A DNA stretch of 64,000 nucleotides from Craterostigma plantagineum (taxonomy: Eukaryota > Streptophyta > Magnoliopsida > Lamiales > Linderniaceae). The notes beneath the pieces are model-generated. The model had not been told where the DNA came from and made no database searches. It saw only the letters and a list, made by a program, of their open reading frames with translations. The stretch covers positions 1 to 64,000 of the forward strand of contig JAPQWV010001395.1 of NCBI GenBank assembly GCA_027422505.1. Direction: 5' to 3'. The position numbers and the translations under genes were made by a program. This document shows positions 9,136 to 21,291 of this stretch, piece by piece; positions within the stretch are counted from its first letter, which is position 1, and each line of letters opens with the position of its first letter.

Positions 9136-12100
9136 TCATTGGTGGTTCTTTGAGTTCCTTTCTGCAAGCTGCTTCTTGAGATTGATGACTTGAGTAATGT
9201 TAAATTCGAGGTGTTCTTTAAGCTTCGACGAATCTCCCTTAAATCTTTCGCTCATCAGCATAATTTCATCAACTTTCTCTTGATACCGGAAACGAAGTGT
9301 ATCTAGTTTCGCCTGTGCTCCTCCGAGCCTCATTTTGAGCTTAACCTTCTCCTTGCTATTGATGATTTGATTCTGTTCAGTTTTGCAGAAGAAAACGATG
9401 AAATTCATTGGATCTAGAACAACATTCATTTAGACTACGCTGAAAAGGTACATAATCGACAGGCATCGAAATAACTTACAAGACTAGGACTTACTTTTTC
9501 CAATCCTTGAATCTTGTCCAGCAAATCCTGTCGTTCGCTTTTTATTGCACACAGCTCCGACTGTAAGATTTCAACTTCACATGTTTTTTGGCAGTTTGAA
9601 TCAAGTTGCAGATTCTTAATCTAAGAGAGAAAAAAAATCTGATATCAGTGTGTGAATACTTCGGAAGGAAAAAAAAAAAACATTGCATGAATAATACCTC
9701 AGGAGGTCGTCTTCTCTGGTCATCAGAAGCTCTTTCTACATTTGGACAGATGTTTTCAGATGAGCTATCGTTGCTGCAAAATTATAGCAAGTACATGATA
9801 TGATTTGATGAATAAATGCCAGTGGCAGAGTCCATGTAATGAAGTTGAGATTTCACAACAAAAAAAACGTATCAAGATATAATGATATTGATATGCTTTC
9901 AGATGAAATATAATAAATTTTATCCTCTGAAATAATTATACACACCTGAACTTCTCTAAGTCGTCATGTTCTTTTGTGTCCTGGAAACGTTTCCTACTGA
10001 TATCGAGTTGCATACGTGCCTGGCATTATCAATTCATCAAACATAAGATTTGCATCGAAGATCATTCTAGTCCATGGGGATGAAATTGATTGTAGTAGAA
10101 GTTATAACACTATTCCGTGATTTGAAAGATTACCTCTGCTAATTCTTCAGATAGCAAGGCAACTTCAGCTTTATAAAAATGTTCCTTTTCTGAAATGAGT
10201 TGCAATGAAGCATTCTCCTTTGATGACCATACTGCTTTCTCTTCCTCCATTGTCAAGAGGGCTTCAGTGAGTTGCTGAGAGAAACACGTATCAACAGCAT
10301 TTAAGGAAAAAACAGAATTTAAGGAATGACAAAAGAAAAAAAGGGAATTTAAGGAAACGGTAACTGTAATTCTTTCATTAAAATACCATTGAAAGCTCCT
10401 CCTTCTCTTCGGACAAAGCTATAAGAGACCGATCTGCTTTTCCAACATGAAGAATAGATTCTTCTAGCTTCTTTTCCTGAAAATAGACTAGGTCAGCATG
10501 ATTCATAAAAAAATATCTTTGTCTCTTCCAATGGTAATTCAAATATATGGATAACCAGGGATCAATGGGCCCAAGACAACTGAAATGAATGGAGCTTACA
10601 AGAGCCAAAATTTCTTCCTTCAACTTATTTTCCTCCAATATTGAAGCTTGCAACTCATTAGACAATGCCTCCAAATCGGAAGCCAAACTATCGGCTCTAC
10701 TGGAAATTGCATCTTTATCCTCATTTGCCATTGCTAGTTGGTCTTCAAGAGATGCAATTTTAGCCTCCATCTCAAAAGCAAGCACTTCTAGCTTCTTGTA
10801 ATCCTCCTAAATTAACAATGCATGTGAGCATACGCATAAGGAAACATACAACATTTCTTCGTAAGAAACCTCAAAACTCTGAAAGTAGAGAAAAGTCACA
10901 AGGATAATATTAGCAGAAATTAGAATTGAGGGCTCCACCTCTAAATCAACAGATCATAGTGTAAGAGAATCATGATATAGGAAGCTGAAAGATATTTGTC
11001 CATGCCCTAGGAAATGAAACCAAATTACTAGCATGATTTGCATACTGGTTTATTTCTAACTGAGAACTAGATGTATCATTATTGCACTGGGTTATTTTTG
11101 TTTATTTTCTATGTTGTATATGTTCAGGTGGCACAAGCGTTTGTTATCTCAGCACTCAAATAATTCTATCAAGAAATATAAACTTGATTTTCTTTTACCA
11201 GTAATCTTACCGGTGTTACATGTTCGGCAAAAGCATTTGAGCCCTTGAATCTTTTCTGATCAAACAAATTAGAGCTCCTGTCAATAACTGACCCACGACT
11301 CCTCCCAATTACATGCTTGTTCATATCACGTTCGAGCAAAGTCTTCTGACTTTGCAACCTTTTAAGCTCCTTCTCCACGCGTGATTTATCACCCTGCCAA
11401 AAGGAAAAAGATAGTTGCACGTGTTGCATTATCTGGATTATGTGCAATACCAGTAAACATCAGGCATAAAATGCACGACCTCAAGCTTTGTTTTCTCCTG
11501 TATCACATTCTTGAGCTTGGAATCTGTATCTTTTAACTTTGATTTTGTTTTCTCCAAATCCTTTCGGAAGCTTTCCTTTTCCCTTGCCAAGGAACTATAT
11601 GACAAAGATTTAACTTCTTTCTGAAGCATATTAATCTCAAATAGGAACTCTTTCTTTTCTGTTTCATGTTTCTCTTTAAGTACCTGGAATTAAACTGAAC
11701 AGATCAAACTCACAACTTAAGAATGCAAAGAAGAATGGACATAAAAATGTGATGCAAGTTACCTCCATCTTTTCAAAACAATCCTGGATTTTACACGTTA
11801 ATTCGTCTATCTCAATCTGGAGCCCTGAAGCTTGATTGTTCATAGCCAGCTATTTTCAATTAAGAAAACGGAGCATCAACAATGAGTTAGGTAACTTTCC
11901 ACACAGGCTATATGACAAATATAATACCTTCTCCTCCTCAAGGTTGTAAATTTTGTTCCTCAAGCGAGACTCGATATCTTCATGGTTCCTGATTACCGAT
12001 TTTATTCCAATCAATATATGTGATGCAGAAGGCCCGAGATCCTGCCGTCACAATATAATAAGGCTGAAACAGTTTTGGATAGTAGGGGTTTAATTTGCAA

Positions 12101-15100
12101 CTTCATGATAATAAATCTGCAGTCAATTTAATCATGAGTATTGGTGTAACAAAAATAAATCTTATTGCAGAGTGAGATGCCTGTAGATTCAACGCACAAA
12201 TAATATCTTTGAATGGACAGTGAGAGAACCGAGAAGCTCATTTGTAATAGAAGAAATAGACTCGGTAACATGTCTGGAATTTTCAACTGCCAGCTCTATT
12301 TCACGAGCTTCTGTTGATATCTGTTCCAACCAATAAGATTCTTCCTGGAGAAGTATAAAAACAATTTTCTTTACATAATAAATTCCAAGTGTAAACATAT
12401 TTCAAAAACCAACAATGACAGGCTAATTGATATTTGATAGATATAGTTTGTTACTGTGCTGAGCTGTGCTGAGGCCGAAACCAATTTGTCATGAGCTAGA
12501 GTTGCTTCTTCTCGTGCGTGCAGAAGTTCTTGATAGAGCTGTATTTGAGAATATACATAGATGCTATCAAGATTTGTTCTTCAACAAAATAAAAGAATTG
12601 CCATAAGCTACCAAGCTTTACGATGTTTAACTTATAGCCTAATCATTTCTTCACAGTTTCCAATTTTTTTCTTTTACCTATCCTAACATTGCACTAACAA
12701 CTTGCTGCTAGTCAGGCATACTCGAAGTAATAATCACAAGAACGTGGATGATGTACTACAAGAAGGGTGGTAGTCAAGCAAGACTTAACCTTTTCTAACT
12801 TCTCCTGTGTGGAAGTACTATGCTCAGTTGCCAAGTAATGCATACTATCCAAATTTTGGTAGCTTGTGGAATTCTTCAGCTCCATATTAGCAATCTATTC
12901 AAAAATCAGAACGTTACATTTCATTAGCATGTGATGCTAAAGGTTATATAAAATATAAAGGACGAGTGAGGATCTGTTTTGAACATAAATCATAAATTAC
13001 TCTGAACCACGTCACCAACCAGGCAAATGTGTCAACATTACCCGAAAGTAATAGGCAACTTATAGTAGGAGGGTTGCTAGTCCTAGTAAGCAGGTAGAGC
13101 CAGTTTTGAGAATAAAGATTCCTCTTACCAGAAAACCTTATTTATGTGAGCTGAAGTGCTGAGTTCAATAAACTTATATAGACCACCTGACTTTATTAAC
13201 TAATCAATATCACAAGATGGACAGCAACGTGGACAGCAACGCATGTTTAGTTTCAATTTAGCCAAACCTATATAGATTTGACTCGGAAAAATAGTGAGCC
13301 ATTAAAAAACTGAAAAAAAAGTCCATAAAGCACAAAGCAACTAACAGGACATATATGAAGGAAAACCTTTTCGTGAGGTTGCTTAATCGTAATAATAGCA
13401 TTGTCTCCTGAGCTTCTAAGTTCATCTGCACAAGGTACACCATTCCCACTCCTCTCGATGCAATATTTGCATTTCTCACCCTCGTAGTGATCAGCCTCAG
13501 CAAGTTTTGCCATCAAATACTCGATTTTTACATCGCTCACTATTTTCTGTAAACAGGAGAACTCTGAGAGGAAACAAAAGCATTACGTAATCACAAAAGA
13601 AGAATTGGCCTACATGTGCCTCAAACTCTAGAAGTAGATTGTCAAATTCCCCTTGCAGTTCAGCAACATCAATATTATCCTGCAGAATAGGATGAAAACT
13701 AAGCAGGGAGAAGAAAAACCAAAAAAAAAGAGAGAAAATGCAAAATACAAGTATAACAAGAACCTTTGGACTTTTTTTGGTTGAAATTCTTCTCCTACTC
13801 GTAACATTCACAAGAGAAAATGGAACAGGGAAATTGTGGTCCTCGGACACACTACTTTGGCAATTTTCATTTTGGACGGCAATCATTTCCATACACGATT
13901 CTTTAATTAACTCTTGAAATGCAATAAGGTGTCTGCGGTCGGCCCGGGTTGGTTTGACGTCAAAACATTCCTCCTCGACATCAGAGGGCAACTAAAGCAG
14001 AAAAAATGCAAGAGAGGCCTCAAACTATCATGGAAGAAAGTTTCAGGTCATGTTAAAACACCTATCATACAGCAAAGACATATATTTCTCAATCACAAAA
14101 AACCGTCATTTCTTTCCATATGCTCAAAATTCATTAATAACTTCCAAGAAAAAGCATGAGTACAGCAAATCGTAGTGAAAAGGATACCATGCTTTTCTCT
14201 TCCGCAACTTTCCCCGGGCACCATGTGTCGCGCCGTTTAGCCTGCAATATATGATGCGTGCAATATAATTCTTACTCAAAGGTGACAGAAAACATGACAA
14301 ACAGCATAAAGCAAAAGAAACACATGCACAACATGGGATCCCTGGAATTAGTGAAATGAAATCATGTCTATGTAACCTTTTTATAATCATTGGAAATTTC
14401 CTCTCTGTTTGAGGAGAACACCATTGAACATAAGTTTTCTATTTTCTTGGCTTGCTCTTGCAACCTCTTTTCCCTTTCCGCCTGAGCTCTCTTCTCTTCC
14501 TCCAGCTCTAAAGCAATCCTCTCTCTTTCTAATTCACTCTGAGGAACGATAATTTACTCTATGAACATTGGTCATGCCTCGATATGAAAATACTAAGACA
14601 TTTCACAAACCTTAAGCAATGTATTCCGCAGATTTAGAATTTGCTCCTCGAGATGTTCCGAGTTTGAATCCTTAATAACAACATAACATATGAGCACATT
14701 CAGTCGGATATATGATGACTAAGATAATCGACAATCGACATATAAAAATTTGTAAGTTAAAACCAGCAGTTTGGACCGAAGTTCCTCAATCTCCTTCTTT
14801 TGACGCTTAAGCAATGCGGCATCAGTCAATATCTGCCAATATCATGTAGACCCCAGTCAAAAGCAAATAAAAAGGCTATCAAGCCTTTCCAAGTAGCAGA
14901 ACAGGTTCTGCAAAAGTATGCAGAGAAGAGCTTAAAAAAAATACGAGCTTACGAAGAATGAAACCAAAAGTTGGTGAATAATAGTTAAGACTGGGTTTGC
15001 TACATGTCTGAAATGGGTAGTTTTCACACAAAATAGGTAGTTTAGAGACTATATCTTAACATGAAACACTTCAATGTAAGGGTGGTTCAAAATGACAAAA

Positions 15101-17528
15101 TACAAAATAAGCTTTAAAACCTCTGCCATGCGACTACAAGGTGTTAGTTGCTATTAATAAGAATTATGTTATCCAAAAGGTCAAACCTCATTCACATGAG
15201 CATGGTTTGTTACGCGTAATGCTCTGCTTGCAAACTGCAGACTACTTTTGGTCTCATCAGCATGGATCTGCAACTCAATGACAGAAACAATAGCGACTTC
15301 CAAGGAAGCAACAACCAAACAATGAGAACGACAAGCAATAAATATCTAATGCAGACAGTAAACCAAGTCAGAAAAACCAAATTCAGTGATGATCAGAGAA
15401 TTTAAGGGAAGAATACGGAGAAAAGCAACGAGAATTACAACATCAGATGCATGTTTTTAGATTTTAACCTGAGCAAGCGTAATGTTGCATATGATAGCTG
15501 TATTTGCGTTCCCACCAAGAGCAGGCTGCAGGATTCGTGTGAGTTTGCTGTCTCGATATGGAACATGTCCTCTGAAATACAATTGATAATGTTTTACAAA
15601 GAAGAACGTCAAATTTGCTTTTAGCAGAAATCTTTCCTACGGTCCTACCCTTGACTCTCAGCGCCTTCACTTAGCTTTTTTATTACAGTTCCTAAAGTCA
15701 TCAGGCTTTTGTTGATGTGAGAGCCCTCCTTTAGGCGAACGCCTTCGGCTCCAGTCTTTGCAGCACGTTCTGATCAAGATCAACCAAATTCTGTAACACC
15801 AAATGTCAAAACGATATAATGGAAAGAGACAGGCTGCCGTTGATAAACTTCAAAGATGTGTAATATAGATGGGGTTTAATCATTTGATAGTATCCTACAG
15901 TCTTGAAGCAAGCCTCCGTATTTAATATCTAAGGCTGAAGAGAAAAGGCATAAGGAAAAGAGAAAAAAAGAAATAATACATTACCATACCAAGACAGAAA
16001 CTCGGACAGCATCACATGACATATTTGCTCCAGCATCATCAGTTCTATCCTTGCTCTCAATAATCTAAACATAGCAATGTCTTTTTAGCTATATCAATAG
16101 CTTTACTAATAAGGAAATAATCAAGACGTTGATTACATACCATCCGGAATATAGTATGGGATCTACTACTATACAAGTTCATATTCGTCTCTCCGATGTG
16201 GCGGTGGGCTGTTGTATGGCAAAGAGCAAACTGTTATTGATATTCCAATCCAAGCAACATTTAGAGAGTTGTTTTGGTAAGATATGCTATCATTTGAATT
16301 ATACATTTTCCTTCTTACTTAAGGACAATGGGAAAGGCTAAACCAAATTCATTATAAAAATAACAAGTTCACAACAATTGAACAAATTATAGAAAGTTTA
16401 TCTCTAGATTGGAAAGCCTGAATAAACATAAGGTTGAACGAAATAAAACACAGTTTGAACTTCGTCATGAAAAACTCACATTCTCCAAACTCCATAAGTT
16501 CAAGAACTTGCTCAGCAGACACCACGATTTCTTCTTTCAATCCAGCAACAAATATTCCTCTCTAAGGTATCACAAACAGACGAAAAATATGCTCTATCGT
16601 TGTGTCCACAAGTATAACAACCACACAAGAAAAATGGTAAACTAGTACCTCAACGCTTTCGTGAATCTGCAACTTTCGATGCTCAGGAGCCAACAAATCA
16701 TTTATCTCTTCATTATAAATCTCCATATAAGACATACGTAAAAGAAACTCCCGATCCATTTCCTGTAAGAAAATCAATGTTAGATTGCTCCAGATGTGTC
16801 TTTACTCTTTCCACTACAATGACGGCAGTCGGCAGCTCAGGGCGACGACGACTACAATGATCATGATGATAGGACTGATACCTGTTTAATCGCATGAAAT
16901 AGGTCGTGCACAGCAAGTGGAATGACTCCAAGCTCTGAGGCGGATCCTCGCATTGTATGGGTCTTTCCACTGTTTGTTTGTCCATACGCAAAAACCGTTC
17001 CTATAACACCACACATCGCAACAAAACTTATTTGCACTTGAAATTTTAGTAACACTGGATCACTTTGATGAGCTGGTTCACTAACTTGGTATGAGAAACC
17101 AAACCCACCTTCATTATCAGAGTACTTCTAACTATTTCGAAAAGTTGGCACACAAATAATGGTAACCAGCAATTTAAAACTTATCCATTCATTATCTGAC
17201 AAACCGCAATATGGCACTCAAGAAAAATAATATACCGTTGAACCCAGCAATGGCAGCCAAAACTAAATCACGTGTACGAGTTTCGTAAACATCCCTTGTC
17301 CTGCAATCCTCTCCAAATACTTTATCTGCGTGGAAGCACATAACTAACACCACTTAGACGAAGCGACGCACAGCTAAACTCGAAATATCCGAACAAAGAG
17401 TTACCGAATTCAAATTTAGTGGACTGATTGGGTATGTAAATGACGTTCTCACTGACGCGCCACGGGCTTGACTTCGAGTCCTCGGCCGATAGGGGCCTAG
17501 CCCTCACTGACACGTGGATTCTCTCCAT
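9136..17528 (-). CDS. KIN7O: Kinesin-7 (KIN-7O / CENP-E-like), 31 exons, with a 4-nt deletion in switch II
   Basis: N-terminal kinesin motor followed by a long coiled-coil tail, about 1,224 residues if intact. Exons: 17528-17405, 17325-17236, 17000-16882, 16762-16649, 16561-16480, 16208-16141, 16064-15990, 15790-15649, 15571-15469, 15267-15187, 14832-14764, 14670-14611, 14538-14377, 14241-14188, 13991-13764, 13679-13614, 13546-13367, 12894-12790, 12538-12455, 12344-about 12219 (donor uncertain), 12041-11928, 11849-11763, 11683-11480, 11393-11211, 10806-10600, 10476-10387, 10274-10134, 10019-9946, 9773-9698, 9620-9495, 9372-9136. The start [15 protein letters not shown]-loop GQTNSGKT (exon 3), switch [11 protein letters not shown] (exon 6) and [10 protein letters not shown] (exon 9) are clear. 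In exon 8 the codons expected for DLAGSE lack four bases at 15775/15774; the frame then ends at TAA 15733-15731, giving about 243 residues. All other exon phases agree. Relatives act in spindle and chromosome movement. The closest family match is Arabidopsis KIN-7O. Confidence 0.9.
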
Positions 17529-17655
17529 TTGTTCTCAATCTCCGATGGACGCCGGTCGGCGAATGAAACTGTGCGCCTCTGCGACTGTGTTTGTGCGTGA
17601 GAGAGAAAACTGAGACGTTTTTCGATTTCCCTCTGATCTCAGGTCTTATTTATTT

Positions 17656-17796
17656 GGGTAAAATCCTTATCAGTCCACTTGAAGTTTAAACTTCCTCTTG
17701 ATACCCCTCGAATTATTTCTTCCTGTTCAGTATCATTCTGTTAAAAGTTTTCTATTTAACCCCAAATGCTTGAAAAGACGATAATAACCTTTCTTT
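17656..17796 (+). repeat. Left terminal inverted repeat of the foldback-like element
   Basis: About 141 bp, matching the reverse complement of 20862-21008 with scattered substitutions and small indels. Its outer end is 128 bp from the kinesin start codon. Confidence 0.85.
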
Positions 17797-18540
17797 AAGT
17801 TTTTAAAAAACTTTCAGATTATTACATCACATGTAGCAAGTATTATATCATGAAAACAACTTCTTATATCCAAAATCGAACATATAATTCTACCAATAAA
17901 AATAGATATTATACCAATTGTTTAACTTTTTATACCAAGTCAATTTTAAATTTATCAATTGTTATTACTATTATACCAACAAATAGTATTATTATAACTT
18001 TTATATATGAAATAATCTTTGTGCATCATACCACGAACGGCAGATGTTATACCAACAAAAGAGAATATTATACCAACAAATATTCAAATAATTATACCAA
18101 TAAATTCAATTATTATACCAATAAATTCATTTTTATATTATTATTTTTTCATTCAATTTCTGACTATTATACCAAACAAAGATCGCATTATACCAACTGT
18201 TTTAGCTATTCTACCCGATTATATTGTATACATCGTACCAAAAAATTTGTTTATTATACTACCATATATTTGACTAAATGTGCATATAAATATACCAACA
18301 TATGATACGATTATACTAACAGTTTTGGTTATTAACCAACAAATACTGAATGATTTTAACAATTATTATACCAATAAAAGATCTAATTATACTAATACAA
18401 TTGGTTATCCTACCAATACACAAGATTATTTTACAATTAGAGGATCCAATTGATATAGTGTACAGTTCTATTGGTATAATTACGACAACAGTTGGTATAA
18501 TTTCTACAAGTTCTGGTACAATAGTAAATCAGTTTGTATA

Positions 18541-19150
18541 ACATCAATTTCACTGTATAAAATTAAAATAACTAGTATAATAATAGATGGTATAATTTCT
18601 ACAAGTTGTGGTATAATTTCAAAATCACTTGGTATAACGTCCAATTGGTATACTAACGAAAAGAGATGGTATAGTTTCAACAATTTCTGGTATAATTTCA
18701 AAATCAGTTGGTATGACATCCAATTTCACTGTAAAATTAAAATAACTGGTATAATAACACAAACAGATGGTATAATTTCTATAATTTCTAGTATAATTTC
18801 AACAGTTGGTATAACGTCCAATTTCACTGTATAAAATTAAAATAACTGGTATAATAACTCAAACAGATGGTATAATTTCTACAATTTCTGGTATAATTTC
18901 AAAATCAGTTGGTATAACGTCCAATTTCATGTATAAAATTAAAATAACTGGTATAATAACGCAAACAGATGGTATAATTTCTACAATTTCTGGTATATTT
19001 TCAAATCAGTTGGTATAAATGTCCAATTCGCTGTATAAAATTAAAATAACTGGTATAATAATGCAAACAGATGGTATAATTTCTACAATTTCTGGTATAA
19101 TTTCAAAATCAGTTGGTATAAATGTCCAATTCGCTGTATAAAATTATAAA
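18541..19150 (+). repeat. Higher-order tandem repeat of about 103 bp within the element
   Basis: A block beginning GTCCAATTTCACTGTATAAA, followed by ATTAAAATAACTGGTATAAT and a CAAACAGATGG segment, recurs near 18541, 18717, 18813, 18917, 19019 and 19125. Adjacent copies are 96-106 bp apart; the first gap is longer because it holds an extra partial unit. Each unit contains several TTGGTATAAT submotifs, so a second level of tandem amplification is visible. Confidence 0.8.
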
Positions 19151-20861
19151 ACGTTAATTACTTGTACGATAACCAAAACATATGGACAATTTCTGGTATA
19201 ATTTTTAGTACCAGTATTTATCTTACCAACACAACAAATACTTTTTTAAAACTTTGTGATATTCGAAAGTTTTCTAGTATACTAACAAACGAATATGGTG
19301 ATCCCAAACATTAAAGCGACCAAACAAGAAATGAATGTCTATAATAATAATAGTAGTTGCTCGTTCCAAATGTGAAGAAAGTTGGTAAGGCATAAAGATT
19401 AGTTCACTTATTAGGTATGTAATCAACTATATGTATTTCGTAATGGAAGAGTAAGTTATCATACTGTGAGAATGGTCGCTTCGATTCGTGGATGATGACG
19501 ACTTGATGAGCATGATTATTGTTAATGAAATTATTGTTCTCCAAACTACCTTGTTAACTATATTATATGATGCTTATGACATTATGATTATTATAATGCT
19601 TAAGAATGTTTTTAACTTTAATATTGCTAAAATAAAATGATTATTTGGTATAATAATGTAAATTTCTGGTATAATAATTTGTTGGTGAAATAATCAATCA
19701 TTTGTTGGTATAATAGTCGATATTGTTGGTATAATATAATGGTCAAGAATTGGTTCGAAAAATGATACAATTATAGTTGAGTTTGTTGGTATAATAATCA
19801 CAATTACAAGTATAATTTTTTGAACAAGTTGGTATAATTTCTAGTTTCATTGGTATATAGAAAACTATCGAATATCATATTTTTTTAAAAATGTATTCTT
19901 GGTATGATAAATAATGAGATTAGTATAATTGGTTTCTTTGTTGGTACAATAATAGGCAAACAAGCATTTAGTCTTTGTTGGTATAATAGCGCGTGTTGAT
20001 AATATAATAATCACAATCGTTGGTATAATAAGGAATTGATTGGAAAATAATAAAATTATAATTGAGTTTGTTGGCGTAATGTGGTAACGAAAATAAAATT
20101 ACGTTATTTACTGGTAATATTGATAACATGTGGTATAATTCTATTGAGGTTTTCGTGGTATAATTAGTTGGTATTCGGTACAATTTCCACATATAATGAT
20201 AAAATTCTATAATTCTTTTTCGTATAATTAGTTGATTTGTTGGTATAATGTTGATGTCTGTGAGTATAATTCCATATATAGTGTTTTTAAGTACAATAAC
20301 TGAAACAGTTGGAATAATATCAACTTCTGTTAGTATAATTGTTAGAAATTGGATTGAAAAATCATAATATAATAAATTGATTTGTTGGTATAATATTACG
20401 CTCTACTGGTATAATTTCAGAATATTTTTATGGTTAAATTTTCGTATTTGTTGGTGTCGGTCTTTGTGGTATAATTTGAGTATTTCAGATTTAACAATAA
20501 TTTAAAATTACATTATTTACTGGTATAATGTTGATAACATATGGTATAATTAACTATTTTTATGTACAATTTTTTGAATATTTTGTTGGTGAAATTTTGG
20601 ATTTTGATGGTATAATTTTCGTCTTTGTGGGTATAATGTAGAAAGATCAATTCGTATGATAACTCTTATTTCTTAGTATAATTTTGACATCTATTGGTGT
20701 AATACTCTTAAATTTTACTAGATATGATAATGTCTACTGTTGGTATAATAACTATGTCTATTGGTAAAATAGTATATTTGTTTTGTGGTATAATAACATT
20801 TTTTGTTGGTAGAATAATCGCGTCTCATGGTATAATATTCTGAAAATTGTTTTGCAATTGT

Positions 20862-21008
20862 AAAGAAAGGTTATTTCCGTCATTCAATATTTGGGGTATT
20901 AAATAAGAAACTTTTCACAGATGGGTACTGATCAGGAATAAATAAATAATTCGAGGGATATTTAAGAGGAAGTCTAAACTTCAAATAGGACTGATAGGAA
21001 ATTTACCC
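20862..21008 (-). repeat. Right terminal inverted repeat of the foldback-like element
   Basis: About 147 bp, partner of 17656-17796. Its outer end lies 284 bp before the CSN7 start codon. Confidence 0.85.
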
Positions 21009-21291
21009 TTTTTTGTTTACTCTATATTTCGTAATTTTCTTTTCTTGTCGGGTCTAATTTTATCAAGATTAAAATAAAGATGGTTATTTTGTAAATATTC
21101 AATAATTCAAGGGGTAACTATGCATATAACCTTATAATTTCAATACAATCGTCGGGAATCACCGCCTGGCCTCAGACGAGATTCCGAATCTTGTAAAAGT
21201 TGATAACCTTACTAAAGGCCTAAAAAGCGATCTTGAATTTTCAGCTGGCTCTGGGATTTCGATTTCATTGTGCTTGGGTTGAAAGAAGAAA
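21009..21291 (+). promoter_or_regulatory. CSN7 5' flank (promoter/5' UTR)
   Basis: The 283 bp between the foldback-like element and the CSN7 start codon must hold the proximal promoter and 5' UTR. It is AT-rich; no diagnostic element was recognised. Confidence 0.4.

Larger units (their letters stand above)
17656..21008. mobile_element. Foldback-like inverted-repeat element filled with TTGGTATAAT minisatellite
   Basis: Terminal inverted repeats of about 140 bp (17656-17796 and 20862-21008) start GGGTAAA and share long blocks such as TATCAGTCC, GAAGTTTA, CTTCCTCTT and TCGAATTATTT. Inside the left arm (to about 18440) the repeated motif reads ATTATACCAA. From about 18460 to 20860 it reads TTGGTATAAT, so the two arms are inverted relative to each other. 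Copies are degenerate and number in the dozens. A less repetitive island lies at about 19250-19640. No transposase frame is present and no convincing target duplication was found; TTT flanks both ends. The architecture resembles foldback or non-autonomous Mutator-like elements. It fills the divergent kinesin/CSN7 intergenic region. Confidence 0.75.

Noticed and set aside
17850..18305. 151-codon frame rich in Tyr-Thr-Asn, and similar frames in the foldback-like element
   Set aside because: It is a translation of the ATTATACCAA minisatellite; composition and periodicity come from the repeat, not from protein selection.
18460..20860. TATAAT words resembling bacterial -10 boxes, or a CRISPR-like direct-repeat array
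   Set aside because: The sequence is plant nuclear DNA, and the repeats are short, degenerate and contiguous, without uniform spacers.
21009..21017. 9-bp Mutator-type target duplication for the foldback-like element
   Set aside because: The 9-bp flanks are both T-rich but match at too few positions; only TTT is shared, which is not convincing.
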